DNA of 64,000 bases from Amyelois transitella (lineage: Eukaryota > Arthropoda > Insecta > Lepidoptera > Pyralidae), in NCBI RefSeq assembly GCF_032362555.1, contig NC_083512.1:6746001-6810000 (forward strand). The letters are read 5' to 3'. The position numbers were made by a program, and so were the translations under genes. Within the stretch, counting starts at the first letter, position 1. Each line of letters opens with the position of its first letter. Below are positions 41,401 through 51,032 of the stretch, one piece after another. Under the pieces are notes generated by a model. That model searched no databases. It was not told where the DNA came from and saw only the letters and a list, made by a program, of their open reading frames with translations.

Positions 41401-44400
41401 GGTGTCGGGATTCGTCAGACGGTAACTGAGAGACATCTCATTGTTGAGAACCGCTTTTGATGAGTTCACCTTTAATAATAATTTAAATGAAGTTTGCTAT
41501 TGGAGGATGACAATATTAATGAGAAAGGTCGAATATTTTCTATTTATAAAACAAGAACTCAGAAAAGTAAAAATAAAGAAAATTATCATAATTATTTTCA
41601 CTAAAAGCCTAACTAGCAGAGAATTTTTTCTGCATTGAGTTCTGCTGCTGTAATTTTAAGACTAAATAAAGTTTTAAATAAATAAACCGGCCCGGACCGC
41701 CCGAAAATCGGTAAAATTAAACAGATTACTGTTTCTTTGTTGGTACAACTTACATGCTATACTGACATCATTGAGACAATAAAGTTGATGTAATCACATA
41801 CCTGATGAACACTCTCATTCTGCTTATCAACATGTCTGAATATAGTGAACGGGCTGTGATACAGCGGGTTCAACTCGTTGGTGTAGGTGACTCCGGGTAT
41901 CTGGTAGTCGTCCCACTCGAGGAAGCAGGCCTCCATGGCGGGGTGGAAGCCGGGGAACACCTCGTTCTCGCTGATGCCGTTGATGTACGGCGGGTGCGCG
42001 TGCGCCCGCGCGTGCCGCGCGTGGGACGAGCTGCCCATGTGGTTGTTGCGGTTCTTTGCCACCTACAATATATATAGCATAGCGCAAAATCGTATTGGGT
42101 AATATTGTAAAGTAATAAAGAAATTTGTCTGAACACGGCCTTTAAGTCTTTTCAAGGCAGTTGGCCTTGTCTAGCCCATAAATAATAAAGACGAGATTAT
42201 ATCTATATGTATATTATAATAATTTGAGAGTGTTTGAAAATGGCCTGAAGTGAGGCATGAGGCCTATGGTGGTGCACGCAAGCTCAAAATAATGCCTATT
42301 GATTCTTGCCTTAAAAATCCCGAGTCACGTTTACTGAGGTCTTCCTACTAACTTGTCAATTGTAAAGTGTAAGTGTACAACCAAAGGATAACTGAACCCG
42401 TATATAATGGGATAAGGCTAGGCAGTTTTTTTTTTTTTATATAATGAAATTCATTTTTTTCAATACACACATTAATCATACAATGGAATTTTCGCTATAT
42501 ATTTTATTTCGTTCAACATACCTTATCCAGGACCTTCATGTGCCACTGAGCAAATTGCTCGTGAAGCGTGTCGCGCTCATAAGGTGCCAGTCCTGGGTTC
42601 AAAGCGGCCAGACGCCATAGAACTACAACCTACATATAAAAAAAATGTATTCATATCACCTAATGATAAAGATAAATAGTAGAAGAATGATTAAAACATA
42701 AAAGATTTAGATTTTATGCTAAAATTAAAAATTTTAGAACACCGAAATTACTTCAGTCCACCTATAACATTTGCTCATAACAAATTGAAGAACATTTCTA
42801 ATCATTATCATTAGTTTAACTTTAATAATTGAGGCAATAGCTAATCAATCATCAACATTTTATAAATAATTTGATTTCCAAGATGTTGAAAGAACATATT
42901 TTATGTAGAAAAGAAAACAACAAACAGACCAAGAAACATAGGCTAAAAAAATTGTTATTCTTATAGTAGTGTTACCTCGTCACACAACGAGGAGCAGGCG
43001 TGTTGCGCGGAGGAGTTCCCTCCCCCTCCCCCGTGCTTCCCGCCGCCGCCGCCGCCCCACGCCACTAGCGCCGCCTTGGTGCTGTACCACCATACTATGA
43101 TCTGTGACAAACAATTATTTCACTATCATTTTTGGTTAAAAAACAGAATTATAGATAGATAGATAGATAGATAAAACTCTTTATTGCACCATATGAGTAA
43201 AACATACAAAACAACACAAAGCAGACATATATGGTACAAAGGCGGACTTATCGCTAAAGCAATCTCTTCCAGTCAACCTTTGGGTGGAAGGAAATCAAAC
43301 AGGAGATTGGCGTTGGCGCAGAGCAAGAAAAATAAATGTTTGAACATAATAAAATACATACATAATATATATCTATATAATAATACATACAAATACGCAT
43401 AAATACATAAAAATAACATATACTTAGGATAGAGTAGAAAGATAATGAGACCTAACGAGATTTTTGAAACTATTAATAGTCTGGGCTTTCCTGATATCGA
43501 CAGGGAGAGCATTCCATAGACGGACAGCTTGTACAGTAAAAGAGTGGGAGTAAAAATTGGTGTTGGATGTCGGTACTCTTAGTCGTAGAGTAAACGTGCT
43601 ACGCAGACTGCGGGTGGCGCCTTGGGCATCGCTATAAAAATTGAAGCGCTCCTTTAAATAAGATGGAGAAAACGGATCAAATAAGACCGAATAGAGCATT
43701 GTCACAATGTGCAAGTTGCGACGAAGTCGGATCGGGAGCCACTTCAGTTGCGATCGAAATGAAGAAACATGATCGTATTTACGAAGCCCAAATATGAATC
43801 GAATGGATAGATTTTGAAGACGCTCTAATTTGTTTAATTGTTCTTCAGTGACATCCAGATAACAAGTATCAGCGTAATCAAGAAGAGGGAGCAGAAGGGA
43901 TTGTGACAGCGCAATTTTGGTGTCATAAGGCAGAAAATTACGAAGCCGTCTGAGTGAGCTGAAAGCAACAAAAACTTTCCTGCTCACATCATTAATGTGA
44001 GGCGTCCAAGACAAAGTTTTGTCAAATATCAGACCCAAATTTTTCACCTTGTCACTGAAAGGAATAACCACATTGTTGAATATAAGGGACGGTATAGAAT
44101 TCCAGTCTATACGGGAAACAAAATAAGGGCTGCCGATTATAATTGCCTGCGTTTTGGAAGGATTAACTTTTATGCCAAAAGATCTGCTCCAGTCTGATAT
44201 GCTCATCAAATCGTTGTTAATAGTCGCAATTGCAGAGCGCAAACCATCAGCGGAGGAATTATAGACAACTTATAACAACAACTGGGTACCAACTCAAAAC
44301 ATATAGTATCTCTCTCTCATATTTATGTTCTCCATCATGACTCAGGTATCGGGGTCCTCTTGTTACATTTTAAGACAAGTTTTAGGTTTGGAAATGGGAA

Positions 44401-47400
44401 ATATGTATAACCAATCTAAAACCTACAGTAAACAAAAAAAGCAATAGTAAATGTACAATGACCATATTTTATTTCAATTTACAATGCCTCTTTCAAATTA
44501 CAATATTTAAAAAGAGGCAGTAGGTTTTCATTCCTATCCGTGTTTTTTAAAGAGAAAAATTCTTATCTGGTGATTGCTTATTTGTTTTTCCATGTTTAAG
44601 TGGAAGAAACCATCTTGAGCTTTGAAAAGGTTCACAAATGTAGAATCATATTTTAACAACTTCTATTTATCAGTGCAAGTATACTTACAGAAATTATTAT
44701 TCTTTCAAATTATTGGCAGACACTTGTACCAAATAAAAAACCTTGATCTTTCTAAATGAATACATATTATCATTTTATACATGTCTTAGATATGTAATGC
44801 TAATATTCTTATAGCATATCATTTTCGCATTTTGTAATCATGTGTTTTGTTTATGAAATCAGTCTCTAGCTTACAGTGTTGATACTAACCACTACCAAAA
44901 TATCCTAATCATTACCTGTTCACAAGCCATGACTTCCTCTGTGATGATCTCTAAAAGCGGTATGGCGTTTCTGTCGCTTCGTTTAAACATCTCCCTGACG
45001 ATGGACAATAAGTTCCACATTCCCTCGGGCTCTCGCCCACGCAATGGTCTCAGCAGCGACGACCATTCTGCCGCGGCAGGTGGGGCACTTGTACTTAAAT
45101 AGTTCACGTCACTGGAACAAATTGAGTTTGCTTAAACAATGCTTTTTAAAGCAACTTTTTGAATGAATCAGCAATGGTTCTCTACTGATTTGTGGCCACT
45201 TTAATTCCTAAATTGTAGACTACCTAAAACTTAGTTGTGTTATTTTGATGAACAAGGTGCTAGCTGTATAGTTTCATCCAATACTGTTTGGAAATTTTTG
45301 AACTCCTCACCGACAGTGTTTATTGAGAAACCATGTGATAAATTTTTCAAAACAAAAATATGCTTTAGCTCACCTAAATACTATTGGAGCTGGTACACAG
45401 AACTTGACTAAAATCTTATTTATATTGTTGTGCAAAGTCTTCTCATCGAGAAACCATGAGGTGTATTCATAGGCCGACGCACCAGCTGTGGGGTCGGGTG
45501 CCCCACAAGTGGTGTTGATGGGGTTGGGTTGTGCTGACAACAACTCGTCGAGTATACGTTGCGCGGTTGGCAGTACTTGACGTGGCAACTCTGATATGAG
45601 GTATTGTGCGAATTTCTGCAGTTGGTCTCGTCTTAGCCGTTGTAGGGACTCTGATACTGGAGCACGAAGACATACTTGTGTTGGCTGAAAATATTGATTG
45701 TTATTGTGAAAGATGACAGATGATTTAGTGACAAAACTTCTCTTTAAAAAATATTTACTATGTTTTTTTTATTATATCTTATTACTTATAGGTAAGTAGA
45801 TAAGAACTCTTATATGTGTGGCCCGAGCTTGACATAATGGCCTCTTAAATGCTTGTGCATTTTGATATGGTGTTGACATAATTTGTACAGTGTCTACATA
45901 TTTTATTTAATCTTTATCTTCATTTATTTGACGAAATATTCGTATTGAAATAACTAGTTCTTCGTTCATCATGTAGACAATGTGCATTCTTCCATGTTTT
46001 AGATTTAAGAGATCTATATTTGTAAATTGAAGTCTGATGAAAATGCTGCAGTGTAGTTTGTTCCGCCGCTTCTTCTACACATGCGCTTTGGAAGCGGTAG
46101 TAGTTATAATAAGATTTAAGTGATGTGACGTCAATAAGTGATACCTTGTATCCAATTTTGAAAATAAATCTATTCTATTCTATACAAAATAACTAGGTGT
46201 TCATTGCGAAATTATACCTCGCGAACACTAATTGTGAATACATTTAACGATTATTAAATGAACTATTTAACGATTTTAATGTCTTACAATCTAAAAAATT
46301 CCATTGACAGATCCTACATACATTTTAAATTTCATACAATTAGACCAACAGTTCGAAAGTTGTCACAAATGTATTGTTGTTGTGTAAGTTGATGGTAGAC
46401 CTCACTTGCTTTATTCCATCAGTAAAAAATACATGTGTCTTTACCTCTTAACCAACAAAAAGAAGAAGCAATAATCATTTGCAATCAATTACACAGGAAC
46501 TGGAATTAAAGTATTGGTATACATAGTGTGATTAAAATCATGTTTAATCACACTGGTGACTCAGGAAAAAGTTCGCAAAACATAATTTTTTGTTAAAACC
46601 ATAATTAAAATTGTTTCTCACCAAATGTATCCTGTAAAGACAGACTGCAACAATGTGTGAGCACCAGTGTGCGGTCGAAGAACACGTGCAGTTGCAAGAT
46701 GATATCCGCTGTCGGTCAAATGTCACTGCCACATTAAACTGTGTTCGTGGCATGTTAAGCATAACTGTAGCTGACAGGTGGAATCCTATAAAAATAATAT
46801 AAAAATAGTATAAATTACATAATCTACTTTATGTAATCAATGAAGCAATATAAATAAAAACATACATATTAAAAATAGACACACATTATATCTGTAGACA
46901 AAAGTCACTCATAATCAGCTGAATGAGTCAATAGTGGAATTGTGATACAGGGGTGTAATTATATGATAACCCATCACTTGAATCGGAAGACTTTCTGCAT
47001 GAGAAAGGAAGAATCTTGAAATATCACATATAACTAAAAGTCTATTAGTACAAAGTTAAGGACTTAGGGTACCTTTGATCCCAGTTAAACTATTGTTCCC
47101 ATTTGATTTGTGAAAAATCTGGATTATTGTTTGTAGATGGTGTTTTATCAAATTTGTGGCTTTTGTAGATAGCGCTAAATTCACCCAGGCAAAGCTGCAG
47201 ATAAAAGCTAGTATTGCAATATACTGACCAATTTGTAATACATCCTTGACAGATCTGTCCCTAAAAAGATGTTCTCCCCTTTGAAACTCATCAGCAGAGC
47301 CGCTGGCGAGGCAAGAATATAGTCTAATGTCATCTTCGCTGTCTGGGAAGCTCCAAAAGGCAATCTGTAGCTGCAATTGTTCTGGCACTGGTGGATAGAC

Positions 47401-48754
47401 ATGTTCTACCAACTCAAATGGTATGTGACGAGCAACACATTTGGCTGCAAGCTCACTCAAGGTTGATACTGTTTTGTCTGCAAAGAAAATAACTTCTGTA
47501 AGTTATTTATAGCTAAAAAAATATGGGCACTAGCAAACATTGAAATCTCATCTTTGGCATTTTACCTTTATGATAATGGTTTATCAAAAACAAATTCCAA
47601 TTTTGTAAAAAAAACTGAGATAAAAAAAAATTAAGAAGAATTTTAGAAAAGAATTACTTATGTATATGAAAAATGCAAGAATTTTAAAAAGAAATATATT
47701 TTTTATTGTGTTGTTTCAAAGTCTAGGCCAAAGTGATAGCATTACATAGAGCAACTATTACCTGACTCTAAAGGCAAGACCAGAACCAAGCTCACAATTG
47801 GTTACCTCCACCACAGATGATGTTAAAAAACAATTAATTATAATAATAAAAAAGTGCATATATAAACTTATTTCAGTTAAGTATATCTTTAAAAGCTATG
47901 CACTTTAATTTGCCAAATTGTAACATAAATATATTTATATGTTGACATATATAAATGACCATAAAACAAATAATACAATAATTAAAATTAAAATTTTACC
48001 AAAAAGTGCATTCATTATCATATTTAGTTTTTAATAAAAAATATGGCTATGTTACAATATCAAATCTAATTAATCCTAAAAAGTAAAAAATAGTGAAAGT
48101 TGGTGAAAGTTCTTTTAAACTTTCTAAACAGTATGAAATTAATTCTCTAAATACAATCAAAAGAAAATAAAAGAAACAAAGAAGTACAAAGGCAAGGCAG
48201 GGATTTCAAAGCTAGTATTATTATTACTGCTCAATCCACTTAGAGGTAAATGACCATCACAGCACCTGTTCTTTGTACCTACCTTAACACAATACAAACA
48301 AAGTAATCAGTATGTATAGATGTTAGTTTTGATATCCAATGTATCTTATATACAACATTATGCCTCTATTCAAATGTATGAAAGAAAATAAAGTGATTTC
48401 CTTTATTTTCAATGCACAAAAGAAAATTGTCGTAATTTTTAAACAAAGGATCAGCTGAGTCCATTACCTTGAACTGGTTTTTTTATAGGACGCGGTACAA
48501 AGCACATCGGAGGATTGGGTCTCCGCCATCCTCGCCAATTATTGCATAGGCTTTCGGGCTCCGAGCTCCAACTGCACAAGGAATCCTCTTCAAATCGTTC
48601 AGAGTCTTCAAAGCTGAAATGATCTCCCTCCTCCCAGTCGAGCAGAGGTGACCCCACATCGACTGGGGCAGCTTGACGGCCCCCTTTCCCATTATTATTT
48701 GATGCCCCCGCCACTTTAGCTGAATTCTTTGTTTTATTTCCACAATAAAATTCG
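26297..48754 (-). CDS. ZSWIM8: ZSWIM8 orthologue (CUL3 ligase substrate receptor), 28 exons
   Basis: Twenty-eight GT-AG exons join in phase to about 1692 codons, close to the vertebrate length, and follow the family sequence from end to end. ZSWIM8 (Drosophila Dora, worm EBAX-1) is the substrate receptor of a Cullin-3 ubiquitin ligase that degrades Argonaute engaged with a trigger RNA, thereby releasing and destroying the microRNA. Landmarks in order: HFSFEDSERFEEDSLCSW, HIPFELVEHVYPPVPEQL, the SWIM zinc finger, RAPVSESLQRLRRDQLQKF, a variable middle, FRVGLFALEMARPPASTKAL, Pro/His-rich tracts, NWLSRTYSSHVSWITG, NEIQRAVLQCKEQ, AAYRVGMLALE, and a C-terminal QLTPEGNTQFKEWL. The initiating exon is not found: the 5'-most exon starts at an acceptor, with an in-frame stop and no ATG upstream. 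Introns hold two non-LTR elements, SINEs and a tandem array. Confidence 0.95.
29045..29400 (+). mobile_element. tRNA-derived SINE
   Basis: A B-box-like aggttcgaatcccatctaga near 29098 is followed by the family body (attcttacggtggggaaaaa, aatacgggttaggtttacct, gtcatatgggagtcgttttg, ccgggctcctctccacagtg) and the tail aaccaggaataagaaga. It sits in the ZSWIM8 intron beside the 172-bp tandem array. Confidence 0.8.
29457..30832 (-). repeat. 172-bp tandem array duplicating part of ZSWIM8 exon 22
   Basis: The period is 172 bp; the string ggtcaggcaggcgcgctcc recurs at about 29650, 29822, 29994, 30166, 30338, 30510 and 30682, then at 30854, where it belongs to the true exon 22. A ninth, truncated copy starts near 29494. 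Each unit contains about 105 bp copied from the 3' part of exon 22, including its GTTACT donor, plus about 67 bp of intron. The copies lack the exon's acceptor and its first roughly 72 bases. Units are practically identical (one t-to-c difference near 30469). One base of the exon copy (gtagttgag versus gtagtgag) is deleted in every array unit. Confidence 0.95.
31420..31630 (-). repeat. Dispersed repeat fragment (minus)
   Basis: aattcaaattcaaattcaaa, then gccgcttccaaggcgtcagt and acaaactgcactgcagcatt, correspond inverted to the repeat at 46.0-46.18 kb. It lies in a ZSWIM8 intron. Confidence 0.55.
32545..32600 (+). repeat. 3'-end fragment of (tatg)n-tailed non-LTR element
   Basis: agtccctccggtaaagaggt followed by gtgattttatgtaggtat. 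Confidence 0.55.
32755..32835 (-). repeat. Fragment of (tatg)-type non-LTR element, near 3' end
   Basis: ctttccacttgcaatgatct, then accacattcataatattctt and catgcaaacctcc, match, inverted, the region just before the 3' end of the 36.4-39.6 kb element. Confidence 0.55.
32885..33791 (-). CDS. ZSWIM8: ZSWIM8 exons 17-18, His/Pro-rich tracts
   Basis: Exons 33791-33501 and 33093-32885. Each starts with ordinary sequence (LLDRDIHQLTKGPMVSVYYT; then QMVGDMDRLVLADMERLVVV) and ends in a long low-complexity run of His and Pro: HPQHPQHPPHPPHP-type in exon 17 and AHPPHPAHPPHTAHPP-type in exon 18. At the DNA level they are degenerate ggatgcggcg / gcgggtgcgg repeats. Human ZSWIM8 has Pro/His-rich stretches, but not this long consecutive tract in this place. 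Confidence 0.88.
33955..43101 (-). CDS. ZSWIM8: ZSWIM8 middle exons 6-16
   Basis: Exons 43101-42976, 42629-42522, 42062-41802, 41469-41320, 40911-40854, 36347-36145, 35705-35580, 35213-34992, 34776-34559, 34401-34308 and 34146-33955. The first two are gly-rich then QWHMKVLDK. Exon 8 has FPGFHPAMEACFLEWDDY. Exons 9-12 are acidic and Ser-rich and poorly conserved, as in other species (disordered middle). Exon 13 is unusually GC-rich (about 80 per cent in places) and encodes an Ala/Arg-rich helix region. Exons 14-16 return to strong conservation (EKAEQLREGTL, ALASFLFDVL, GLKANVSEAEHPLLCEGTRR). The 4.5-kb intron between 36347 and 40854 contains the (tatg)n non-LTR element. Confidence 0.93.
35813..35912 (+). 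repeat. 3'-end fragment of (tatg)n-tailed non-LTR element
   Basis: atgaatgtggatgaagcgag, then tctctgcctacccctccggg and gattttatgtaggtg. It is a plus-strand fragment in a ZSWIM8 intron, 500 bp from the long copy. Confidence 0.75.
36414..39600 (-). mobile_element. Near full-length non-LTR retrotransposon with (tatg)n tail
   Basis: One long coding region (endonuclease plus reverse transcriptase) on the minus strand, ending at about 36416 in catacatacatacata (the tatg tail read inverted). The layout and short tandem tail fit an RTE-like or related EN-RT element; I do not assign the clade firmly. It lies in the 4.5-kb ZSWIM8 intron in the same orientation as the gene. No clear target duplication was found, so the 5' limit is approximate. 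Its 3' end is the source of many fragments in this window. Confidence 0.88.
36762..39569 (-). CDS. Endonuclease/reverse transcriptase polyprotein of non-LTR element
   Basis: A 935-codon frame; the first in-frame ATG is near GGSGMRSAESRF, about 35 codons in. The apurinic-type endonuclease shows MNVRGGMKDKIEEA, LCVNETKR, IMLGDFNGWVG and GIDSDHLLVISR. The RT shows KAGKAAGYDRVSVEMLK, CKNYRGISLLS, QAGFRKGMGCTDQV, FVDLEKAYDRV, GVRQGCVASPWLFN and the catalytic LLYADDQVILAS. The frame is stopped at 36762 by TAA where the 49.4-50.5 kb copy reads on (NSVIRECCDVKEDV). A second in-frame stop follows ARNRRACMK near 36528. The undamaged protein would have ended ...AYPSGKEA just before the tatg tail. This copy is therefore slightly decayed. 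Confidence 0.88.
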   Translation of the reverse strand: MSIETLILRNHLKLINNSNCGDGVRTPSRLVPGGSGMRSAESRFATMNVRGGMKDKIEEACQMMGERRLDVLCVNETKRKGCDATQHGPYTAYWSGISSNSRGCQGVGLILSARMAECVNEYECVSPRLLWIRLKVGITRIFVLGVYAPWDVGSRGTTSAKSENEEFWNSVREVLKVTKPNEKIIMLGDFNGWVGVKRDGYEKVLGAFGDEKVNDNGRSVLEICLEWDLFVSNSMFQHKEIHTYTRVEGILKSMIDFVIVDERLKNKVLDTRAYRGAGIDSDHLLVISRIRGIFNRWRHRVREQTSALERVKVENLQDMDVGKKYINRLKDEIEDLDERSNIEDGWKEFKERIVKVAVEVCGVSRRRKGKNHNNAWMSKDVQELVRLKKKAWLDLLAAKANLRMQEVIDEDVNEARKEYKKMKDLVKKAVIRKKEEYKEDFDKRLSEDFQSNLKVFWKSVRSARGKTITRELTRIRCQDGSVVKGEECVLKIWKDYFESLFEKKEENKKEFCYSEEKENEMEGEIEMFEIVEALKSMKAGKAAGYDRVSVEMLKAGKGVVARQLYCLFNLCWRSGRVPKDWCKAVIVPLYKGKGSQLDCKNYRGISLLSVVGKLYAKVLINRVRNETDDKIWDAQAGFRKGMGCTDQVFSLRCIAEKFLAKSQKVYCTFVDLEKAYDRVERNELWSALSMHGVSSLLIRALKSLYEDSSACVRINGALTEWFKIEKGVRQGCVASPWLFNLFMDSCLTDLKESESGLRMNELLVKCLLYADDQVILASSAEELQEMVNCMHEALKEKGMKVNVSKTKTLVFEMEKEMTACNILIGGEKVEQVKEFVYLGSKFTSDGKCDSDIERRVNAGNIVNGALHAFMSSQKLSKKARLAVHRGVLVPTLMYGSESWVWQKKHESRINAVEMRALRSMLGVKLSDRIRNSVIR
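40585..40830 (+). mobile_element. SINE copy, head truncated or diverged
   Basis: Family blocks in order: agtctaaccgtgagggaaat, ttcaggcaactggatgtata, gatccaatataggttaggtt, gaggtcagtcggcaatcgct and aaaggcacaccc. It lies in the ZSWIM8 intron next to exon 10. Confidence 0.7.
42130..42215 (+). repeat. Dispersed repeat fragment
   Basis: agtcttttcaaggcagttgg, then aataataaagacgagattat. Same family as 14.05-14.19 kb; in a ZSWIM8 intron. Confidence 0.55.
43156..44255 (-). mobile_element. 5'-truncated (gata)n-tailed non-LTR retrotransposon
   Basis: The minus-strand insertion ends in (gata)n at about 43152-43172. It is bracketed by the 10-bp duplication gaattataga (43146-43155 and 44256-44265), so its limits are well defined. 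It contains only the 3' part of the RT frame and 3' untranslated region. It lies in the ZSWIM8 intron between exons 5 and 6. A second 3' fragment of the same family is at 14633-14765. Confidence 0.88.
43424..44242 (-). pseudogene. C-terminal fragment of a non-LTR reverse transcriptase
   Basis: 272 open codons. They begin after the catalytic palm, in the FGIKVNPSKTQAIIIG region, and run through the thumb/C-terminal region (LIFDKTLSWTPHINDV, LLPLLDYADTCYLDV, LPIRLRRNLHIVTMLYS) to FKNLVRSHYLSTLS and stop. The YADD motif and the endonuclease are missing because the element is 5'-truncated. It resembles jockey/CR1-superfamily RTs. Confidence 0.85.
44916..48754 (-). CDS. ZSWIM8: ZSWIM8 N-terminal exons 1-5 (SWIM domain)
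   Basis: Exons 48754-48468, 47477-47229, 46785-46622, 45684-45374 and 45111-44916. The first begins at a TTTTTCAG acceptor, so at least one upstream exon with the ATG is missing from this model. Exon 3 encodes the SWIM finger (SSCNCTCSSTAHWCSHIVAV, pattern CxC...CxH), preceded by a strand that positions it. Exon 4 carries QKFAQYLISELPRQVLPTAQ. Exon 5 carries APPAAAEWSSLLRPLRGREP. All match the human protein closely. Family knowledge: the N-terminal region also contains the Elongin/Cullin contact motifs, which I did not place residue by residue. Confidence 0.93.
45985..46185 (+). repeat. Dispersed repeat ending in ctattctattctat
   Basis: agatttaagagatctatatt, tgcagtgtagtttgttccgc, agtgatgtgacgtcaataag, and an AATAAA-containing end followed by tctattctattctat. 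Related pieces are at 5.29-5.42, 31.42-31.63, 53.69-53.76 and 55.22-55.30 kb. It lies in a ZSWIM8 intron. Confidence 0.65.
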
Positions 48755-49377
48755 CTGAAAAATATCAGCGAATCACCACGGGGAGGTCTTCACAAACATC
48801 ACTTGCTTTAACTGAACATATATCACCAGGGAAAACTTTCAATAGAGAGATTACATAAAATAAAATACATCACAATGAAACATCTAAAGGACCAAACTTT
48901 ATTCATCTAAATAAATCCCCATAATATTCCTACGGAGCACAATAACAAATATGGCCGTCGAACAACCCGTCCCATAGACCCGTAGCATGGACCCGTTCGA
49001 CACCCGTCCCGTCGCCCTTTCTTCCGTCTTCCGTCGCTAAAATTCGCTAAATTTTAAGACCATAGACAATTTTTGACAGTAAGTTATACATCCTACTATG
49101 GATACTTATACTTTTGGCTTTCTTTTAGTTGCCATATAAAATTTAAACATTAAATTCAATAATAGACCAATCCCGCGTGTCAAAGTTAAGACCGAAAAAT
49201 CTTTACAGGACTTGAAATTTAGTTTGCCAAAATTCCACAGACATACGTTTTTTAATCTTTACAAAATTCATTGAAATAAATGAATAAGATTTTGAGTTTA
49301 TTTCTCAAAAAATTTTCATAAAATAACTAATTAGGAAAGAAAACAAAAGAAAAAAGATATTATAAATTAAAAAATAT
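48755..49377. promoter_or_regulatory. Probable ZSWIM8 5' region
   Basis: The 5'-most ZSWIM8 exon found begins at an acceptor at 48755-48757. A more GC-rich stretch at 48950-49040 (with repeated gacccgt / acccgtcccgtcg motifs) is the likeliest place for the first exon and promoter. However, none of its minus-strand ATGs joins to the known exon in the required phase with a good donor. The true start is therefore unresolved. Confidence 0.35.
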
Positions 49378-50509
49378 ATACTATGACAGAGTTGAGAGGA
49401 ATGAATTGTGGTCAGCACTTTCTATGCATGGGGTGAGCAGTCTCTTAATACGAGCACTGAAATCCTTATATGAGGATTCGAGTGCTTGTGTCAGGATAAA
49501 CAGAGCGCACACTGAGTGGTTTAAGATTGAGAAAGGCGTTAGGCAAGGATGTGTTGCGTCGCCGTGGCTGTTCAACCTATTTATGGATAGTTGTTTGACA
49601 GATTTGAAAGAGTCTGAAAGTGGATTAAGGATGAATGAGTTACTCGTCAAATGTCTGCTCTATGCCGACGATCAGGTTATACTGGCGTCATCAGCCAGGA
49701 GTTACAGGAGATGGTAAACTGTATGCATGAAGCTTTAAAAGAGAAAGGAATGAAAGTGAACGTAAGTAAAACTAAAACACTGGTTTTTGAAATAGAGAAA
49801 GAAATGACAGCATGTAATATTTTGATTGGAGGAGAAAAAGTTGAGCAAGTGAAAGAGTTTGTATACCTATCTAGGATCAAAGTTTACATCAGATGGCAAG
49901 TGTGATAGTGATATTGAAATGAGAGTGAACGCGGGGAACATGGTGAATGGAGCTTTGCATGCCTTTATGAGCAGTCAGAAACTATCCAAAAAAACTCGAC
50001 TGGCTGTGCACAGGGGCGTGTTGGTTCCGATATTAATGTATGGGAGTGAAAGTTGGGTATGACAAAAGAAGCATGAAAGCAGAATAAATGCAGTGGAAAT
50101 GAGAGCGTTAAGAAGTATGATGGGTGTGAAATTGAGTGACGCGATAAGGAACAGCGTGATAAGGGAATGTTGTGATGTGAAAGAAGATGTAGTTACAGGA
50201 ATAGAAAAGGGTATGTTGAGATGGTTCGGTCATGTGGAGAGGATGAATGAAAGCAGGTTGACTAAGCAGTTATACAAGGAGAGTGTGGAGGGAAAGGTCG
50301 GAGTGGGAAGACCTAGACGAACGTATCTTGATCAAATTAAGGACGTCCTGGTATAGGGTCAGGTCAAAAGTACCCGAAACCGCCGAACTTGTATGAAGAG
50401 AGTTATGAATGTGGATGAAGCGAAGGAAGTATGCAGAGATCGTGGCAAGTGGAAAGAGGTAGTCTCTGCCTACCCCTCCGGGAAAGAGGCGTGATTTTAT
50501 GTATGTATG
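49378..50509 (+). mobile_element. 5'-truncated copy of the (tatg)n non-LTR element with target duplication
   Basis: A plus-strand copy corresponding to the last third of the 36.4-39.6 kb element. It is bracketed by an exact 15-bp duplication, taaattaaaaaatat (49363-49377 and 50510-50524). The RT frame starts at YDRVERNELWSALSMHG and is broken: a small deletion near 49700 just after the YADD motif, a frame change near 49870 and a stop near 50060. The 3' end carries the C-terminal codons (RGKWKEVVSAYPSGKEA, stop) followed by ttttatgtatgtatg. It sits between the divergent ZSWIM8 and HERC4 genes. Confidence 0.93.
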
Positions 50510-50524
50510 TAAATTAAAAAATAT

Positions 50525-51032
50525 TATTAAAATTTTGACCCTTACGTAGAGTGCCTATCACGCAGGCAGCATTCCCGCGCTGTATTGCAGTAGCAATACG
50601 TAACGTGTCACTTGTTGCCTCCATCGGGCAACAGCCCCCTTAGGGTAAGGGCGTTGTATTGTGTACTAGTATAATATCCATGGCCACAAAATGAAAAAGT
50701 GCGGTGACTTTGATAATTGATTGTCTTAACAGATGTCAACGTGACAGATTGACAGCTGAAGGTCGAGGTTCGATTCGAGGAGATACAAGCAAGCAAACAG
50801 AAGAGGATATTTTCTCCACTCGACCATCTTATCAAAAACTTTCTATATTTCAGGTTCATGATGTCTCTAACTTAATCTTTCTAGGTCTATTCTTATAAAA
50901 GATTCACAGTAAATAATATTCTATTACTAATCTACCTCTTGTATTAAACTAGGCTTCTTCCAATTGAGGTTATTTATTGTAATTGTAAAATTAAAAGTCA
51001 TTGACTATTACAAAGAAACACACAAATAAAAA
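50525..51032 (+). promoter_or_regulatory. HERC4 upstream region
   Basis: About 500 bp between the retrotransposon copy and the HERC4 ATG. It includes gcaggcagcattcccgcgct and other unplaced repeat-like sequence. No TATA box was recognised. The 5' leader and promoter should lie here or across the inserted element, possibly shared with ZSWIM8. Confidence 0.35.

Noticed and set aside
48451..48714. ZSWIM8 start at the GTG opening 'MAGASNNNGK'
   Set aside because: It is GTG, not ATG, and the frame continues open upstream to a good acceptor, so it is an internal codon.
50755..50780. ggtcgaggttcgattcgagg as a tRNA or SINE B box upstream of HERC4
   Set aside because: No matching A box and no family body around it; too little to call.
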